From contig OZ223206.1 in the NCBI GenBank assembly GCA_965140395.1, positions 806,001 to 870,000 on the forward strand: a stretch of 64,000 nt of DNA, read 5' to 3'. Positions 35,745 to 45,669 of this stretch are shown piece after piece (within the stretch, counting starts at the first letter, position 1; the number at the start of each line of letters is the position of its first letter). The notes beneath the pieces are model-generated. The model had not been told where the DNA came from, made no database searches, and saw only the letters and a program-made list of their open reading frames with translations. Origin of the DNA: Parvibaculum sp002684405 (GTDB taxonomy: Bacteria; Pseudomonadota; Alphaproteobacteria; Parvibaculales; Parvibaculaceae). The position numbers and the translations under genes were made by a program.

Positions 35745-38700
35745 ACAGCAATCCGGAAGTCATCCGCGTGCAACGTGCTGAGAGCGACATTCTTCAGGGT
35801 GACATTGTCACCATCACCGAAATCAAGGATGGTATCGCCTGCGCTTTCATATGCTGAGGCAATGACATCCGAGAAATCCTGGAGCCCCCCGACACCTGTC
35901 AGGTCGAGCAGATCATCCGATCCGGCCCCGGCGACGAAATCTTCAATGGTGTCCGCACCATCCCCCTCGGCGAAGTAGAACGTGTCATCGCCCGCTCCGC
36001 CTGTGAGAACATCGTCTCCACCGGCACCGGTCAGTTCGTCTGCCCCGCCGCCTCCGGAAAAGATGTTCACGCCACTAGTGCCCAGAAAGCTATCGTTCCC
36101 TGAAGAACCAATAACATTCTCAATGGAAGACAACGTCTCGGTCGTGCTTCCAGCGGAAGCGGACCCCGTCGCTAAATCGAATGCCCAACCGGCACTGCTA
36201 TAGCTGAAATCAACCGTGTCGTTACCGCCACCGCCGTCATAGCTATCCGTGCCGCCCTGCCCGGAAAAGAAATTGTCCTCCGAATTGCCGATGAACGTGT
36301 CAGACCCGGCGCCTCCGATCGCGTTCTCGATCGACGTCAAACTCTCAACAGTGCTTCCCGACGTGGCCGTGCCCGCATCCAGATCTATCGTCCATCCTGA
36401 ATATTGATCACTGAAATCCACGGTGTCGTTGCCGGCACCGCCATCATAGCTATCCGTGCCTCCCTGCCCCATGAGGACATCGTCGCCCGTACCGCCGTCA
36501 AGCACATCGGCACCACTACCTCCGGTCAGGACATCATTGCCCGCAGCTCCCGAGAGAGTGTCAGCGGTGTTGAACCCTTCGATCACATCGTCGCCAGGGG
36601 TTGTCGCCTCGGTTAGCAGAGTGGCGCGGAGATATGCCTGATCCCAGACGGTAGTGTCATCAAAGACGATCTGCTCGACACCGCGACTGTAGTAGTCATT
36701 CAGTTCATCCCGCAGCAGAATCGAGCCGCCATCCCCCGCCCCCGCACTGCTTTCCGCAATCATGAGCGTGACATCGATCCCATCACGAATGAGCGTCACA
36801 TCCGACGGGTCAATCCCGTGAAGCACCAATTGATCCAGGTCGCCCTTGCTGTAGGCCTCGGTGATCTCATCGTTTCCGTCACCACGTGTGTATACATACG
36901 TGTCACTGCCGTTCCATCCATTGATGGTATCGTTTCCCAGGCCCGCCTCGATCACATCCGCAACATTAAAGCCCTCGATCACATCGTTGCCGGAGGTGGA
37001 GGCCTGCGCCAAAAGCATGACACGTAGCTCCGACCGTTCCCAGATCGTGCCGTCGTCGAACACGACCTGCTCGACACCACGATCATAATAGTCATCAAGA
37101 CTGCTCTTCAGCAGTATCGAACCTTCATCGCCCGCACCGGGACTACTTTCGGCAATTACAAGCGTGACATCAATACCATCCCGAACAAGAGTCACATCCG
37201 ACGGGTCAATCCCCTGCAGGACGAGTTGATCCAGGTCACCTTTGTCGGGGGCCTCGGTGATCTCGTCGTTTCCATCACCACGGGTATAGATGTAGGTGTC
37301 GTCCCCATTCCACCCGTTCAGGGTGTCATCCCCCTGACCGGCCGTGATCACATCCGCGCTACTAAAGCCCTCGATCACATCGTTGCCGGAGGTGGAGGCC
37401 TGAGCCAGAAGCATGGCACGCAGATCGGACCGCTCCCAGATCGTGCCGTCGTCAAAGGTGATCTGCTCGACGCCTCGATTGTACCACTCGTTGAGGTTGT
37501 TGATGAGAAGGACCGAGCCTCCGTCACCGGCACCGGGAGCGCTTTCCGCAAAGACCAGTTTGACGTCACTACCATCCTGTACGAGCGTCACGTCTGCCGG
37601 GTCAATCCCCTGCAGGACGAGTTGATCCAGGTCACCTTTGTCGGGGGCCTCGGTGATCTCATCGTTTCCATCACCACGGGTATAGATGTAGGTGTCGTCC
37701 CCATTCCCGCCATTCAGGGTGTCGTTACCCAGAAGACCGGCGAGTATATCGTCCGCACCGGAGCCCGTGATGACATCGTCTCCATCCGTACCGGCTGCGC
37801 CGATCAACGCGGCGCGCAGATCAGTCTGTGTCCATATGGTGCCATCATCGAAACTGATCCGTTCGACCCCATACTCACGATAGTCACTCAAGCTGTCATT
37901 GAGCCGGATCGTTCCGCCATCACCGGCACCCGCACCACTCTCAGCAATTATCAGTGTCACGTCACTGCCGTCACGCTGCAATGTGACATCGGAAGGATCG
38001 ACACCCTGAATGGTGAGCTGGTCGATCGCTCCGCCCCACATACCCTCTGTGACGACGTCGTTGCCATCGCCGCGGACATAGATATAGGTGTCGTCGCCGT
38101 TGCCGCCCTCCAATGCGTCATCACCCATGCCGCCTGTGAGCGTGTCGTCTCCGGCAACGCCTGCGAGCGTATCGTTGCCACTTCCACCGCTCATGACATC
38201 GTCGCTAGCAAATCCCAGAAGGTTGTCATCGCCAGATGTGCTTGCGAGGAACGGCGCACGGATATCGTCAATGTCCCACTCGGTCCCATCGGCGAAGCGG
38301 AAATACTCTATACTCGAATAGTAAGCCCCCGAGGCCACATAGCTGAACTGGCCTTCTACGGTCAGGGTGTCGGTCGTTCCCGCAATCTCGATAATGAGGT
38401 CACTGCCGACGCGAGAGAGAATCAGGTCCTCGGGCGCAATACCGGCGCCGAATTCAATCGCATCCTGTTCATATTCATAGGAAACTATACTCGTGGAGTC
38501 ATGAATGACATCCTGTCCATAGCCAAGACCGAAAACATACGTATCCGCATTGTCCCCGCCGTCAAGCTGATCGTTCCCCAACCCGCCGTCCATGACATCG
38601 GGTGTAAAAAACCCGACCAGCGTGTCGTTGCCGTCAGTGCCGACGATAAGAGCCTCCCGGACATCCTGTGCAGTCCAGATGGTTCCGTCCGCAAACACAT

Positions 38701-41700
38701 ATTGCTCGATTTCATCGAACGACCCGTACCCCAATCCGCCATAGCTGAACTGATCCAGCACACTCAGCTGATCGTCGCTGCCTGCGAAGGTGATAATGAG
38801 ATCACTTTCGGAGCGTGTCAGGGTGACGTCCTCGACCGCTATGCCCGAACCGAACACGATTTGATCGTCATCACCGCCAAGAGGATTAGTGTAATTGTCG
38901 TCGATCGTGTCGTGGCCGTAACCCGCATCGAAGATATAGGTGTCGTTTTCATTGCCGCCCGACAGATAGTCATCGCCGAGACCGCCATCCAGGACATCCT
39001 CATAATCGAATCCATAGACGAAGTCGTTACCATCGGTTTGCTGATTATCAAAAGCCGCAAGGAGAACATCTTCCCAGCTCAAGGTCGTGCTGTCGGCGAA
39101 CTGGAACACCTCAACCCGGTTGAACCACATATGTCCAAGACCGGTATAGCTGCCTGAGAACTGTCCCTGAATTGTCAGGCTGTCATTCGTGCCGGCCACG
39201 CTGATGACAAGGCCACTGGATGCGCCATCACGCGTGAACTCCAGATCGTCCGCCTCGATTCCTTCGCCGAAAAGCACGGCATCATCGCCTTGAAGCAGGA
39301 TATTGGTTTGCTGGTCAAAGACGGTGTCGTGCCCATATCCCAATCCGAAAACATAGATGTCAGCACTATCACCGCCTTCGAGAACGTCATCCCCTGCACC
39401 GCCATCCAAATAGTCGAGGTCTTCGGACCCTTCTATGGTATCCGACGTCGCCTCGGGGTGAGACACGGCTCTGGCCATATCGCGCGCATTCCATACGACG
39501 CCATCCGCAAACGCTATCTCGGCAACACCCTTGTCCGCCGTCAGCGCCCCGCCGAACAATCCCGGATGAACAACAGTGAACTGCCCCACGACGCGAAGCT
39601 CGTCTGTCGTTCCGTCGACCGTGAGAACAAGATCGACACCATCCTTGGTCGCCGTAATGTCTGTAGAGGCATAATCCGCAAAGCGGATCATGTCGGCTTT
39701 CATACTCTCGCCGGCTTCCTCGACATCATTGATGATATCGCTGCCGAAGTCCTGACCGACAACATACACATCGAAACCAACGCCGCCTTCCGCGACCTGA
39801 TCAGTTCCATCTAGATAGAAGATGTCATTTTCAGCAGTCCCTGCCATCGTCCCCGCGCCGGTCACGATGAGGTCATCCGGAATACCGAAGGCGTGCGCTA
39901 TGTCGAGAAGGCCGACCGCCGGATCCACCGATTCATAGGCGGCCACTAGATTGGCGAAGATGAAATTGTAGGAATTTTCCAGGAATGAGGCACCCCGGCT
40001 AAAGTCGCCGACGACCACATTCATGACCTCCGACCAGTTGGCGAGGTAGTCATCGACTTCACCGGGATCCGCCGGCAGATTCAGGAATATCTGCTCATAG
40101 GTCGAAATAAGTTGCCGATCATCTGTGGCATGGAAGTTTTCGTTTTCCACATCATAGACGACATTCGGGAAATAGCTGGACAGTCCGCCTTGCATGGCAA
40201 GGCGCACGGCGAGCAGATCGGAAATCTCGACCATCTTCTCGACATATATCGTCGCCGCATCTACTACAGCGGCGCCGGTGTTGACCGCGTCGTCCAGCAT
40301 GAACACCGGCTCGCCGAAATAGGCTTCCATGAAGACGATGGTCTCGCCTGAGAAGATGTACCATTCGCTGCTACCGGGATCCTGCGCCAGCAGATCCTCA
40401 TAGGTTGGCTCTGTGATCGGATCGCTATTCCCGTCAAGGACGTCGTCACCGCTCGCCCAGCCCCACAAATCGTTCGCCTCGTCATAAACGCCGAAATCAT
40501 CGACGATCGTGTTCCCGTTCTCGTCAATATGAACAAGGAGAGGCACGTCATGCGGAACCGGAGCCATTGTTGACGCTGTGGCGCCCCAGGCCTCGAGGAT
40601 CGGCTGCGTCAACACACGCAAGTCCGCGAGATCGTTGCTTGTCATGGTCGGAACAATCGACGATACCGTCGTTAGCAACGATGCGTCGCCTGTCATCGCC
40701 ACCTGCAGGTCGGCGAGAATGCCGTGCCCCTTGAGGTTTGCTTCTGCGGCTGCGGCGGCACTGACGGTCTTGTCGCCAAGATAGGACGAATTGAACTGGT
40801 CAGCGTCGAACTGGACATCGCCCAGCGTGCCTGTCGAACCGTCCGAATATGAAAAAGTGCCGGTGGCGGTGACCATGTTGCCCCCCAGCGCCCCGGTTCC
40901 CGTCGTCGAGGAGGTCAGATCGATCGACACAATGCCGAGCTCGGCGAGGGTCGAGAGTTCACCTGAATCCGTTTGCCCGTTTTGATTGATGTCACGCCAG
41001 ACACCGAGATCTGCAAAGCCGGTGTCGTTGCCGTCTACCACGCCGTCGGAGTTCGAGTCATAGGCCGCAAGGGCGGAGAAGCCGCTCTCTGTCAGCGAAC
41101 CGAACATTTCTCCGACATCATCGATCGCACCGTTGCCGTTCAGATCGGCAACAAGGAATCCGTCGCCTGAATTAACCCATCCTGTGGGCTCCGCAAAGCC
41201 GTCACCGTCTATGTCAAACAGCGGAGATTGGCTGGTCTGGGCGAGCAACTCAATTCCGTCGCCATCGAGATCGAGAACCAGAGGATCGTTCAGCCCCCGC
41301 CAATCCGTCCCTTTGGTCACATTCGAGATCAAATTCAGCGAGTCGTCCATACCTGAATAGGTTTTGGACATGCCCGGGAAATCTTCATCCATCAGCCGAT
41401 AAGAGCTGTAGACGATCTCTCCAACCGCGATGCCACCAGTATGATCCGCATCGCTGTAGTTAGCGATATAACTCTCCTGACGCTGGGAAGAAATAATAAC
41501 CAGATCGCCGTTTTGATTCTTGCCGAATTCGAACCAACCAGCGTTCTCGAGAACCGTGCCCTTCTCCGAAGTTGAGGCAACATAGCCGCCGGTTACGAAG
41601 CGAGTGCCAAAAATGAATTGGTCATCACCATCAACATCGGCGAACAAAACATTATTGCCAGGCTGGAATGTATCCTCAACGCCCGCCTCCCCACCGCCAT

Positions 41701-43843
41701 AGACGATCGTACCGGATCCAAGATTGGTGAATATATCGGCCCCGCTGCCACCATAGATCGTGGCGCCCTGAGTAGCCTTGCCATCAACGGTATCGTCCCC
41801 GTCACCCAGGTCAATCACATAGTTTGTCACATTGCCGCCGAGCGTAACGTGATCGTTGCCTGATGTGCCGATCAGCTTCTCCGCATTGCTAACCGCAATT
41901 GTCGCCCCGGTGCTCCTGTCGGTTACTGTTTGATTATCGCTATTACCGAAATCCGCATCTATTGCTGAAAGTGCAGAGGCATCGATCGTATCCAGTTCCT
42001 GGGCTCCTTGATCGCCAAGGTCGATAAACTCCATGCGCTCCAGTCCCTCAGCGGACATTGCACCTAGAGTGATCGTATCTGCATGATCGCTACCGTAAAT
42101 ACGCTCAATATTGGCGAGGAGGTCGACGCCCCCTTCACCGTTGTCTGTAACCTGAATGAGATTGGCATCGTTCTCCGCACTCGAACCTGTACCGAATTCA
42201 AAACGGACACCAGCGGCGGCACTGAAATAGGAAACAGTGTCTACACCGGCCCCGCCGTCAAGCAGGTTGCTTCCCGCGCCACCATAAAGGGCATCAGCAC
42301 CTCCCGCGCCATACAGGAAGTCATCCCCCAAACCACCTATAAGGGTATCCCCAGTACCGTCGCCGCCGATCATCAGGTCGCTATAGGTGGCACCCGAGCC
42401 ATCTCCTGTATCTTGAAGAGTGACATCAGTTAGTGCATTGGCTTGGATTTGCACTCGGTTAATTGTATCGAAGAAACTCCAAGCAGCATCGTCATAGATT
42501 CCCGAGCTATATTGCGGCAAGAGAGATCCCGACATATCGAGAGCCTTCTGGTTGCTATCGGCCAGATAGTCCCTCAGAAGCTGCAGCCCCCCCATGTCGT
42601 CGATAAGCGTCCTGCTCCAACCCGAAAAATCTGCACTAAGGACTCCATCATCTATACTAAATAGGCCATCGGCATCATCTTCCGCGATCAGATTTCTGGC
42701 TTGGAGGCTCGCATACTGAATTGCGAGCTGTATGACAGCGGTGTTGATTTCGTTGTCAGCTCCGATCTTGCTGAACTCGCCACCGACACCTGGGTCCACA
42801 ATTTTGTAGAGCGTGGACAAATCCGATAAAAAACTCGTCAGGATTGTCTCGCTCTCGCTGCGCAAGAGCGCCTGTAGAAAACCGCTCCCCCCGTTTTCCC
42901 ATCTGGTGCTGCCCTCTGTGGATCCGTCATCAAAAAGGCCATCTCCCAAGAAGGCACCATTGAACAACTGCGGCAAGAACCGGGGAAGTCTAGCGACCAC
43001 GTTCTCAAAGCTGACATCGTTTCCGTCCACTTGAAAATGATGTGCACTCTGCTCGTTGATATATAAAACGAGAGCATGCAGAGACATGGAGTGCAGTGCG
43101 AACGCGGATGAAGATCCGCCATCGGAATATTCGCTATCCTCCACAAATGCTCCGCTTTCCTTCAATCCGTCCAGTAGCACAATTGGCGCTTGCTCTTGCC
43201 CCAACGTGAAATCCACTAAAGGGATGCCCTCAGCAGGTAGATATTCGCTTAGGAATTCACCATCTATTGATATATTTTTTATACCCGTTGCATCCAGTCC
43301 ATCGGTCGCTGCAGGAGTGGACCCAATCTCTACTGGAGGCGGCCCTTCAGTGTACCATGTGTGCCCGTCTTTGATAACGCGAGCGACATCGGCATAGGGA
43401 GCGGGCGCAAAGAGAGTAGCTTCCTCATGTAGTATTGCAGCCATGGTTGCTGCCAGCCCCCCGCCGAGAGAATGTCCGGTGAAAGAAAATTCCGTTGAGC
43501 TTGGCTCTGATTTTTCAATTTCTTCGTAAAAGTTATACGCATCCAAAATTTGACTGGAGGGATACCCCAAACCAAATGGACCGGCAGTCGAAAGTAGCTC
43601 GGAGCCGCCCCCATCTGTTCCTCGGTAGGCGACAACCACCTCGTTGGTTGTCGCGTTCTTGTATGCTACCGCGTAAAAGTCGGCGTCCACCCGAGTCAAC
43701 CGGCTTGAATTTTCTAAACTCAACGAGGTTTCGAGCACCAACCACCCTTCGGGCGGCCCATGACTGGCAAGCTTCCAGTCTGGATTATCTTGCCCTGCAT
43801 ATGCATCAAGCGCCATAACCGCGTACTCGAGATTCGTGGCCAT
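35741..43843 (-). CDS. Giant RTX protein with N-terminal lipase domain
   Basis: The 2700-residue protein starts with a class 3 lipase domain (about 1-280) carrying the nucleophile elbow GHSLGG (Ser127). RTX nonapeptide repeats of the GGxGxDxLxG type appear near 490-530, about 650-720 and densely in the C-terminal half. At least seven modules of about 150 residues each join an RTX-like unit (GDDTYIYTRGDGNDEI) to a beta-rich unit ending FDDGTIW. A VLDLDGDGIEL segment sits near residue 870, and the C-terminus is a short acidic, hydrophobic secretion signal. It should fold with calcium outside the cell. I chose the ATG with AGGAG six bases upstream. It is first exported through the transporter encoded directly behind it; enzymatic and adhesive roles are both possible. 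Confidence 0.92.
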   Translation of the reverse strand: MATNLEYAVMALDAYAGQDNPDWKLASHGPPEGWLVLETSLSLENSSRLTRVDADFYAVAYKNATTNEVVVAYRGTDGGGSELLSTAGPFGLGYPSSQILDAYNFYEEIEKSEPSSTEFSFTGHSLGGGLAATMAAILHEEATLFAPAPYADVARVIKDGHTWYTEGPPPVEIGSTPAATDGLDATGIKNISIDGEFLSEYLPAEGIPLVDFTLGQEQAPIVLLDGLKESGAFVEDSEYSDGGSSSAFALHSMSLHALVLYINEQSAHHFQVDGNDVSFENVVARLPRFLPQLFNGAFLGDGLFDDGSTEGSTRWENGGSGFLQALLRSESETILTSFLSDLSTLYKIVDPGVGGEFSKIGADNEINTAVIQLAIQYASLQARNLIAEDDADGLFSIDDGVLSADFSGWSRTLIDDMGGLQLLRDYLADSNQKALDMSGSLLPQYSSGIYDDAAWSFFDTINRVQIQANALTDVTLQDTGDGSGATYSDLMIGGDGTGDTLIGGLGDDFLYGAGGADALYGGAGSNLLDGGAGVDTVSYFSAAAGVRFEFGTGSSAENDANLIQVTDNGEGGVDLLANIERIYGSDHADTITLGAMSAEGLERMEFIDLGDQGAQELDTIDASALSAIDADFGNSDNQTVTDRSTGATIAVSNAEKLIGTSGNDHVTLGGNVTNYVIDLGDGDDTVDGKATQGATIYGGSGADIFTNLGSGTIVYGGGEAGVEDTFQPGNNVLFADVDGDDQFIFGTRFVTGGYVASTSEKGTVLENAGWFEFGKNQNGDLVIISSQRQESYIANYSDADHTGGIAVGEIVYSSYRLMDEDFPGMSKTYSGMDDSLNLISNVTKGTDWRGLNDPLVLDLDGDGIELLAQTSQSPLFDIDGDGFAEPTGWVNSGDGFLVADLNGNGAIDDVGEMFGSLTESGFSALAAYDSNSDGVVDGNDTGFADLGVWRDINQNGQTDSGELSTLAELGIVSIDLTSSTTGTGALGGNMVTATGTFSYSDGSTGTLGDVQFDADQFNSSYLGDKTVSAAAAAEANLKGHGILADLQVAMTGDASLLTTVSSIVPTMTSNDLADLRVLTQPILEAWGATASTMAPVPHDVPLLVHIDENGNTIVDDFGVYDEANDLWGWASGDDVLDGNSDPITEPTYEDLLAQDPGSSEWYIFSGETIVFMEAYFGEPVFMLDDAVNTGAAVVDAATIYVEKMVEISDLLAVRLAMQGGLSSYFPNVVYDVENENFHATDDRQLISTYEQIFLNLPADPGEVDDYLANWSEVMNVVVGDFSRGASFLENSYNFIFANLVAAYESVDPAVGLLDIAHAFGIPDDLIVTGAGTMAGTAENDIFYLDGTDQVAEGGVGFDVYVVGQDFGSDIINDVEEAGESMKADMIRFADYASTDITATKDGVDLVLTVDGTTDELRVVGQFTVVHPGLFGGALTADKGVAEIAFADGVVWNARDMARAVSHPEATSDTIEGSEDLDYLDGGAGDDVLEGGDSADIYVFGLGYGHDTVFDQQTNILLQGDDAVLFGEGIEADDLEFTRDGASSGLVISVAGTNDSLTIQGQFSGSYTGLGHMWFNRVEVFQFADSTTLSWEDVLLAAFDNQQTDGNDFVYGFDYEDVLDGGLGDDYLSGGNENDTYIFDAGYGHDTIDDNYTNPLGGDDDQIVFGSGIAVEDVTLTRSESDLIITFAGSDDQLSVLDQFSYGGLGYGSFDEIEQYVFADGTIWTAQDVREALIVGTDGNDTLVGFFTPDVMDGGLGNDQLDGGDNADTYVFGLGYGQDVIHDSTSIVSYEYEQDAIEFGAGIAPEDLILSRVGSDLIIEIAGTTDTLTVEGQFSYVASGAYYSSIEYFRFADGTEWDIDDIRAPFLASTSGDDNLLGFASDDVMSGGSGNDTLAGVAGDDTLTGGMGDDALEGGNGDDTYIYVRGDGNDVVTEGMWGGAIDQLTIQGVDPSDVTLQRDGSDVTLIIAESGAGAGDGGTIRLNDSLSDYREYGVERISFDDGTIWTQTDLRAALIGAAGTDGDDVITGSGADDILAGLLGNDTLNGGNGDDTYIYTRGDGNDEITEAPDKGDLDQLVLQGIDPADVTLVQDGSDVKLVFAESAPGAGDGGSVLLINNLNEWYNRGVEQITFDDGTIWERSDLRAMLLAQASTSGNDVIEGFSSADVITAGQGDDTLNGWNGDDTYIYTRGDGNDEITEAPDKGDLDQLVLQGIDPSDVTLVRDGIDVTLVIAESSPGAGDEGSILLKSSLDDYYDRGVEQVVFDDGTIWERSELRVMLLAQASTSGNDVIEGFNVADVIEAGLGNDTINGWNGSDTYVYTRGDGNDEITEAYSKGDLDQLVLHGIDPSDVTLIRDGIDVTLMIAESSAGAGDGGSILLRDELNDYYSRGVEQIVFDDTTVWDQAYLRATLLTEATTPGDDVIEGFNTADTLSGAAGNDVLTGGSGADVLDGGTGDDVLMGQGGTDSYDGGAGNDTVDFSDQYSGWTIDLDAGTATSGSTVESLTSIENAIGGAGSDTFIGNSEDNFFSGQGGTDSYDGGGGNDTVDFSYSSAGWAFDLATGSASAGSTTETLSSIENVIGSSGNDSFLGTSGVNIFSGGGGADELTGAGGDDVLTGGAGDDTFYFAEGDGADTIEDFVAGAGSDDLLDLTGVGGLQDFSDVIASAYESAGDTILDFGDGDNVTLKNVALSTLHADDFRIAV

Positions 43844-43852
43844 TATCAACTC

Positions 43853-44947
43853 CTAATTGTCTCTGAGAATTCTGTTCGATATGGCACAAACGCTGCCGAT
43901 CTCGATCAGTAGTCCGGTGCTCGGATCGAATGCCATCCCACCGCCTTTCGGGATTTCTTTCGCCACCAATTCTCCGTTCACCTCCAGAGCGTGCGGAGGC
44001 GAGAAATTGTAATGTTTCTTAAAGTTTTCAGTCAGGCACAAGCCGGGCACCCCTTTGTAGTCGAGCCTGTCAGCACGTCTCAGCGTAATCCACCAGGGGG
44101 GCGTGTCGGACGAAAGACGGACCATACCGTCCTCAGCGACCACATCAATCTTTTGCCAGTTTTTATATGAAGGGAGCCCCTTCATATTCAGGTGCCCGAA
44201 CTTCTTGAGAATGTCCTCTTCCATGTTTGCCGAAGGGGTCATCCTGCTCCGGAGCACGTCCGGTATCTGTGCGACTTGCTCCCAAGTTTCCCGCGGGAGC
44301 ACTGAGGCATATAATCCAATCCAAAGTTTTTCCGCCTTCACCTTCTTGTGGCGTTTTTCGTTTTCGTCGGGCCACTCCAACCAGCCGACCTCTCGTGTTG
44401 GATCGGTAATCTTTGGAACTGAAGGTTTGCGGTATTCGACGCTATGAACGACAAGCCGTGCGCCAGGTTGGTTGAGATATTGCGGCAGGATCGGCATTTC
44501 GATTGTTTGCGGCGTGTCGGCATCGTCGAGAAGCAGGATATTGAATCCGCGTAGCGGATTACCCAACAGACGCTGCCAAGTATTCCCTTTGAGCCCTGCC
44601 AGTCCGAGGTAACCACAAAACGAGCGTGGCACCACCACCAGCCCACGACCATCGGATAGCCGTTTGGCCAACGCACCGCCTGTCAGGTAGAAACCTGTTT
44701 TCCCGTCGAACTGTCCTTGAATGTTCGTGCCCTGCCGCCAACGACAGCGCCCAACGGCGCTGATTTCCATTCGCTCGCCATCAAGCGTGAGGTCGACTTT
44801 CGCTTCGATGTATTGGTAGTTGGGAACGACCGAGTACCAGATGGCTTTGTGGCCATCGACAGCAAAGAAGACAAAGAGGATCAGACCAAGCAGCGCCGTT
44901 CCGAGTCCACCGGCAATCCAATTCCTGATCTTCCGAACTGCCGCCAT
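43853..44947 (-). CDS. Membrane-anchored protein, first gene of the RTX operon
   Basis: The 364-residue product has one N-terminal membrane helix (about 9-30, IAGGLGTALLGLILFVFF) and a large, probably periplasmic domain. I recognise no family. Its stop lies nine bases before the RTX start codon, so co-transcription is likely. A role in RTX secretion, folding or protection from the lipase is conceivable but not shown. Confidence 0.6.
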   Translation of the reverse strand: MAAVRKIRNWIAGGLGTALLGLILFVFFAVDGHKAIWYSVVPNYQYIEAKVDLTLDGERMEISAVGRCRWRQGTNIQGQFDGKTGFYLTGGALAKRLSDGRGLVVVPRSFCGYLGLAGLKGNTWQRLLGNPLRGFNILLLDDADTPQTIEMPILPQYLNQPGARLVVHSVEYRKPSVPKITDPTREVGWLEWPDENEKRHKKVKAEKLWIGLYASVLPRETWEQVAQIPDVLRSRMTPSANMEEDILKKFGHLNMKGLPSYKNWQKIDVVAEDGMVRLSSDTPPWWITLRRADRLDYKGVPGLCLTENFKKHYNFSPPHALEVNGELVAKEIPKGGGMAFDPSTGLLIEIGSVCAISNRILRDN

Positions 44948-45372
44948 TCCGCCCCCCCCAAAAAAGCCATATCGAGTTTCACGATAGAACAGCCTATGAT
45001 ATGGAGAAACCGTAATTTTTTGATGCTAACTTGAAATTAGGATTGACTTAATGGCTTCCATTTAACCGATTCAAATATTCATCATATTATTTTTGTAACC
45101 TATTGAAATAATTGTTTTTACTTGAATGCGCGCCGTGAAAACCACACTCCCCTTCGACTTAACCAAGCATTTCGGCGCACAAATAATCGGCTGCTGTCGT
45201 CCGCCGTATGAAGTGGTCCTGATACGAAGTGTGACTCGCGCAAAATAAAGCCCAAATTTCTATCCGGTAGTATCAACGGCTAAAGTCGACATGACTTCTT
45301 ATAAAAGGGTTCAAAGCTGCTCCCTCAGATAGCGTTTTCTTCCGGGGAATAATTCTGCGAGGAGCTACGGCG
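44948..45372. other. AT-rich intergenic region upstream of the RTX operon
   Basis: About 425 bases without a convincing gene. The stretch 45000-45130 is strongly AT-rich compared with both neighbours and is the natural place for the RTX operon promoter. No clear operator was found. Confidence 0.5.
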
Positions 45373-45597
45373 TCAGAGGCTGTCCGCCGAACGGTCTTCC
45401 ATCGGCGGCATCGTGCATATCATCTCGAAGAGTTCCATCAGCCGCGTGCCCGTCTCCCGAGCTTCCGCATAGCTCATCGGTTCGCCGAATTCCTTTTCAC
45501 AAATCTGGCGGAACTCTTCGATCGCTTCGTCCGAAAGCTGCATGCAATCAGGATAGTCGGCGCCCCTCTGGTCTGAGGAGACTTGCGATCTTGCCAT
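45373..45597 (-). CDS. Small hypothetical protein, intact member of the duplicated pair
   Basis: The 74-residue protein contains AIEEFRQICEKEFGEPMSY and ETGTRLMELFEMI, helical stretches that resemble small conserved proteins found in alphaproteobacterial islands. No function is known. An internal ATG at 45543 is an alternative start. A chimeric copy lies at 32337. Confidence 0.55.
   Translation of the reverse strand: MARSQVSSDQRGADYPDCMQLSDEAIEEFRQICEKEFGEPMSYAEARETGTRLMELFEMICTMPPMEDRSADSL
45404..45528. repeat. Direct repeat, right copy (about 125 bp)
   Basis: Same orientation and about 95 percent identity to 32369-32493. The match lies within the coding region of the small gene. Confidence 0.85.
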
Positions 45598-45669
45598 CCC
45601 GGTAAGCGCTGACCTGCCGGCAGATTTTCGAGTCTCCGGTCATTTGGCTTTCCGCCTTACCCTTGTCGC

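Noticed and set aside
37226..39157. Long open frame of 643 codons opposite the RTX gene
   Set aside because: It mirrors the repetitive RTX coding sequence on the other strand, has no family features, and its composition follows from the codon bias of the real gene.
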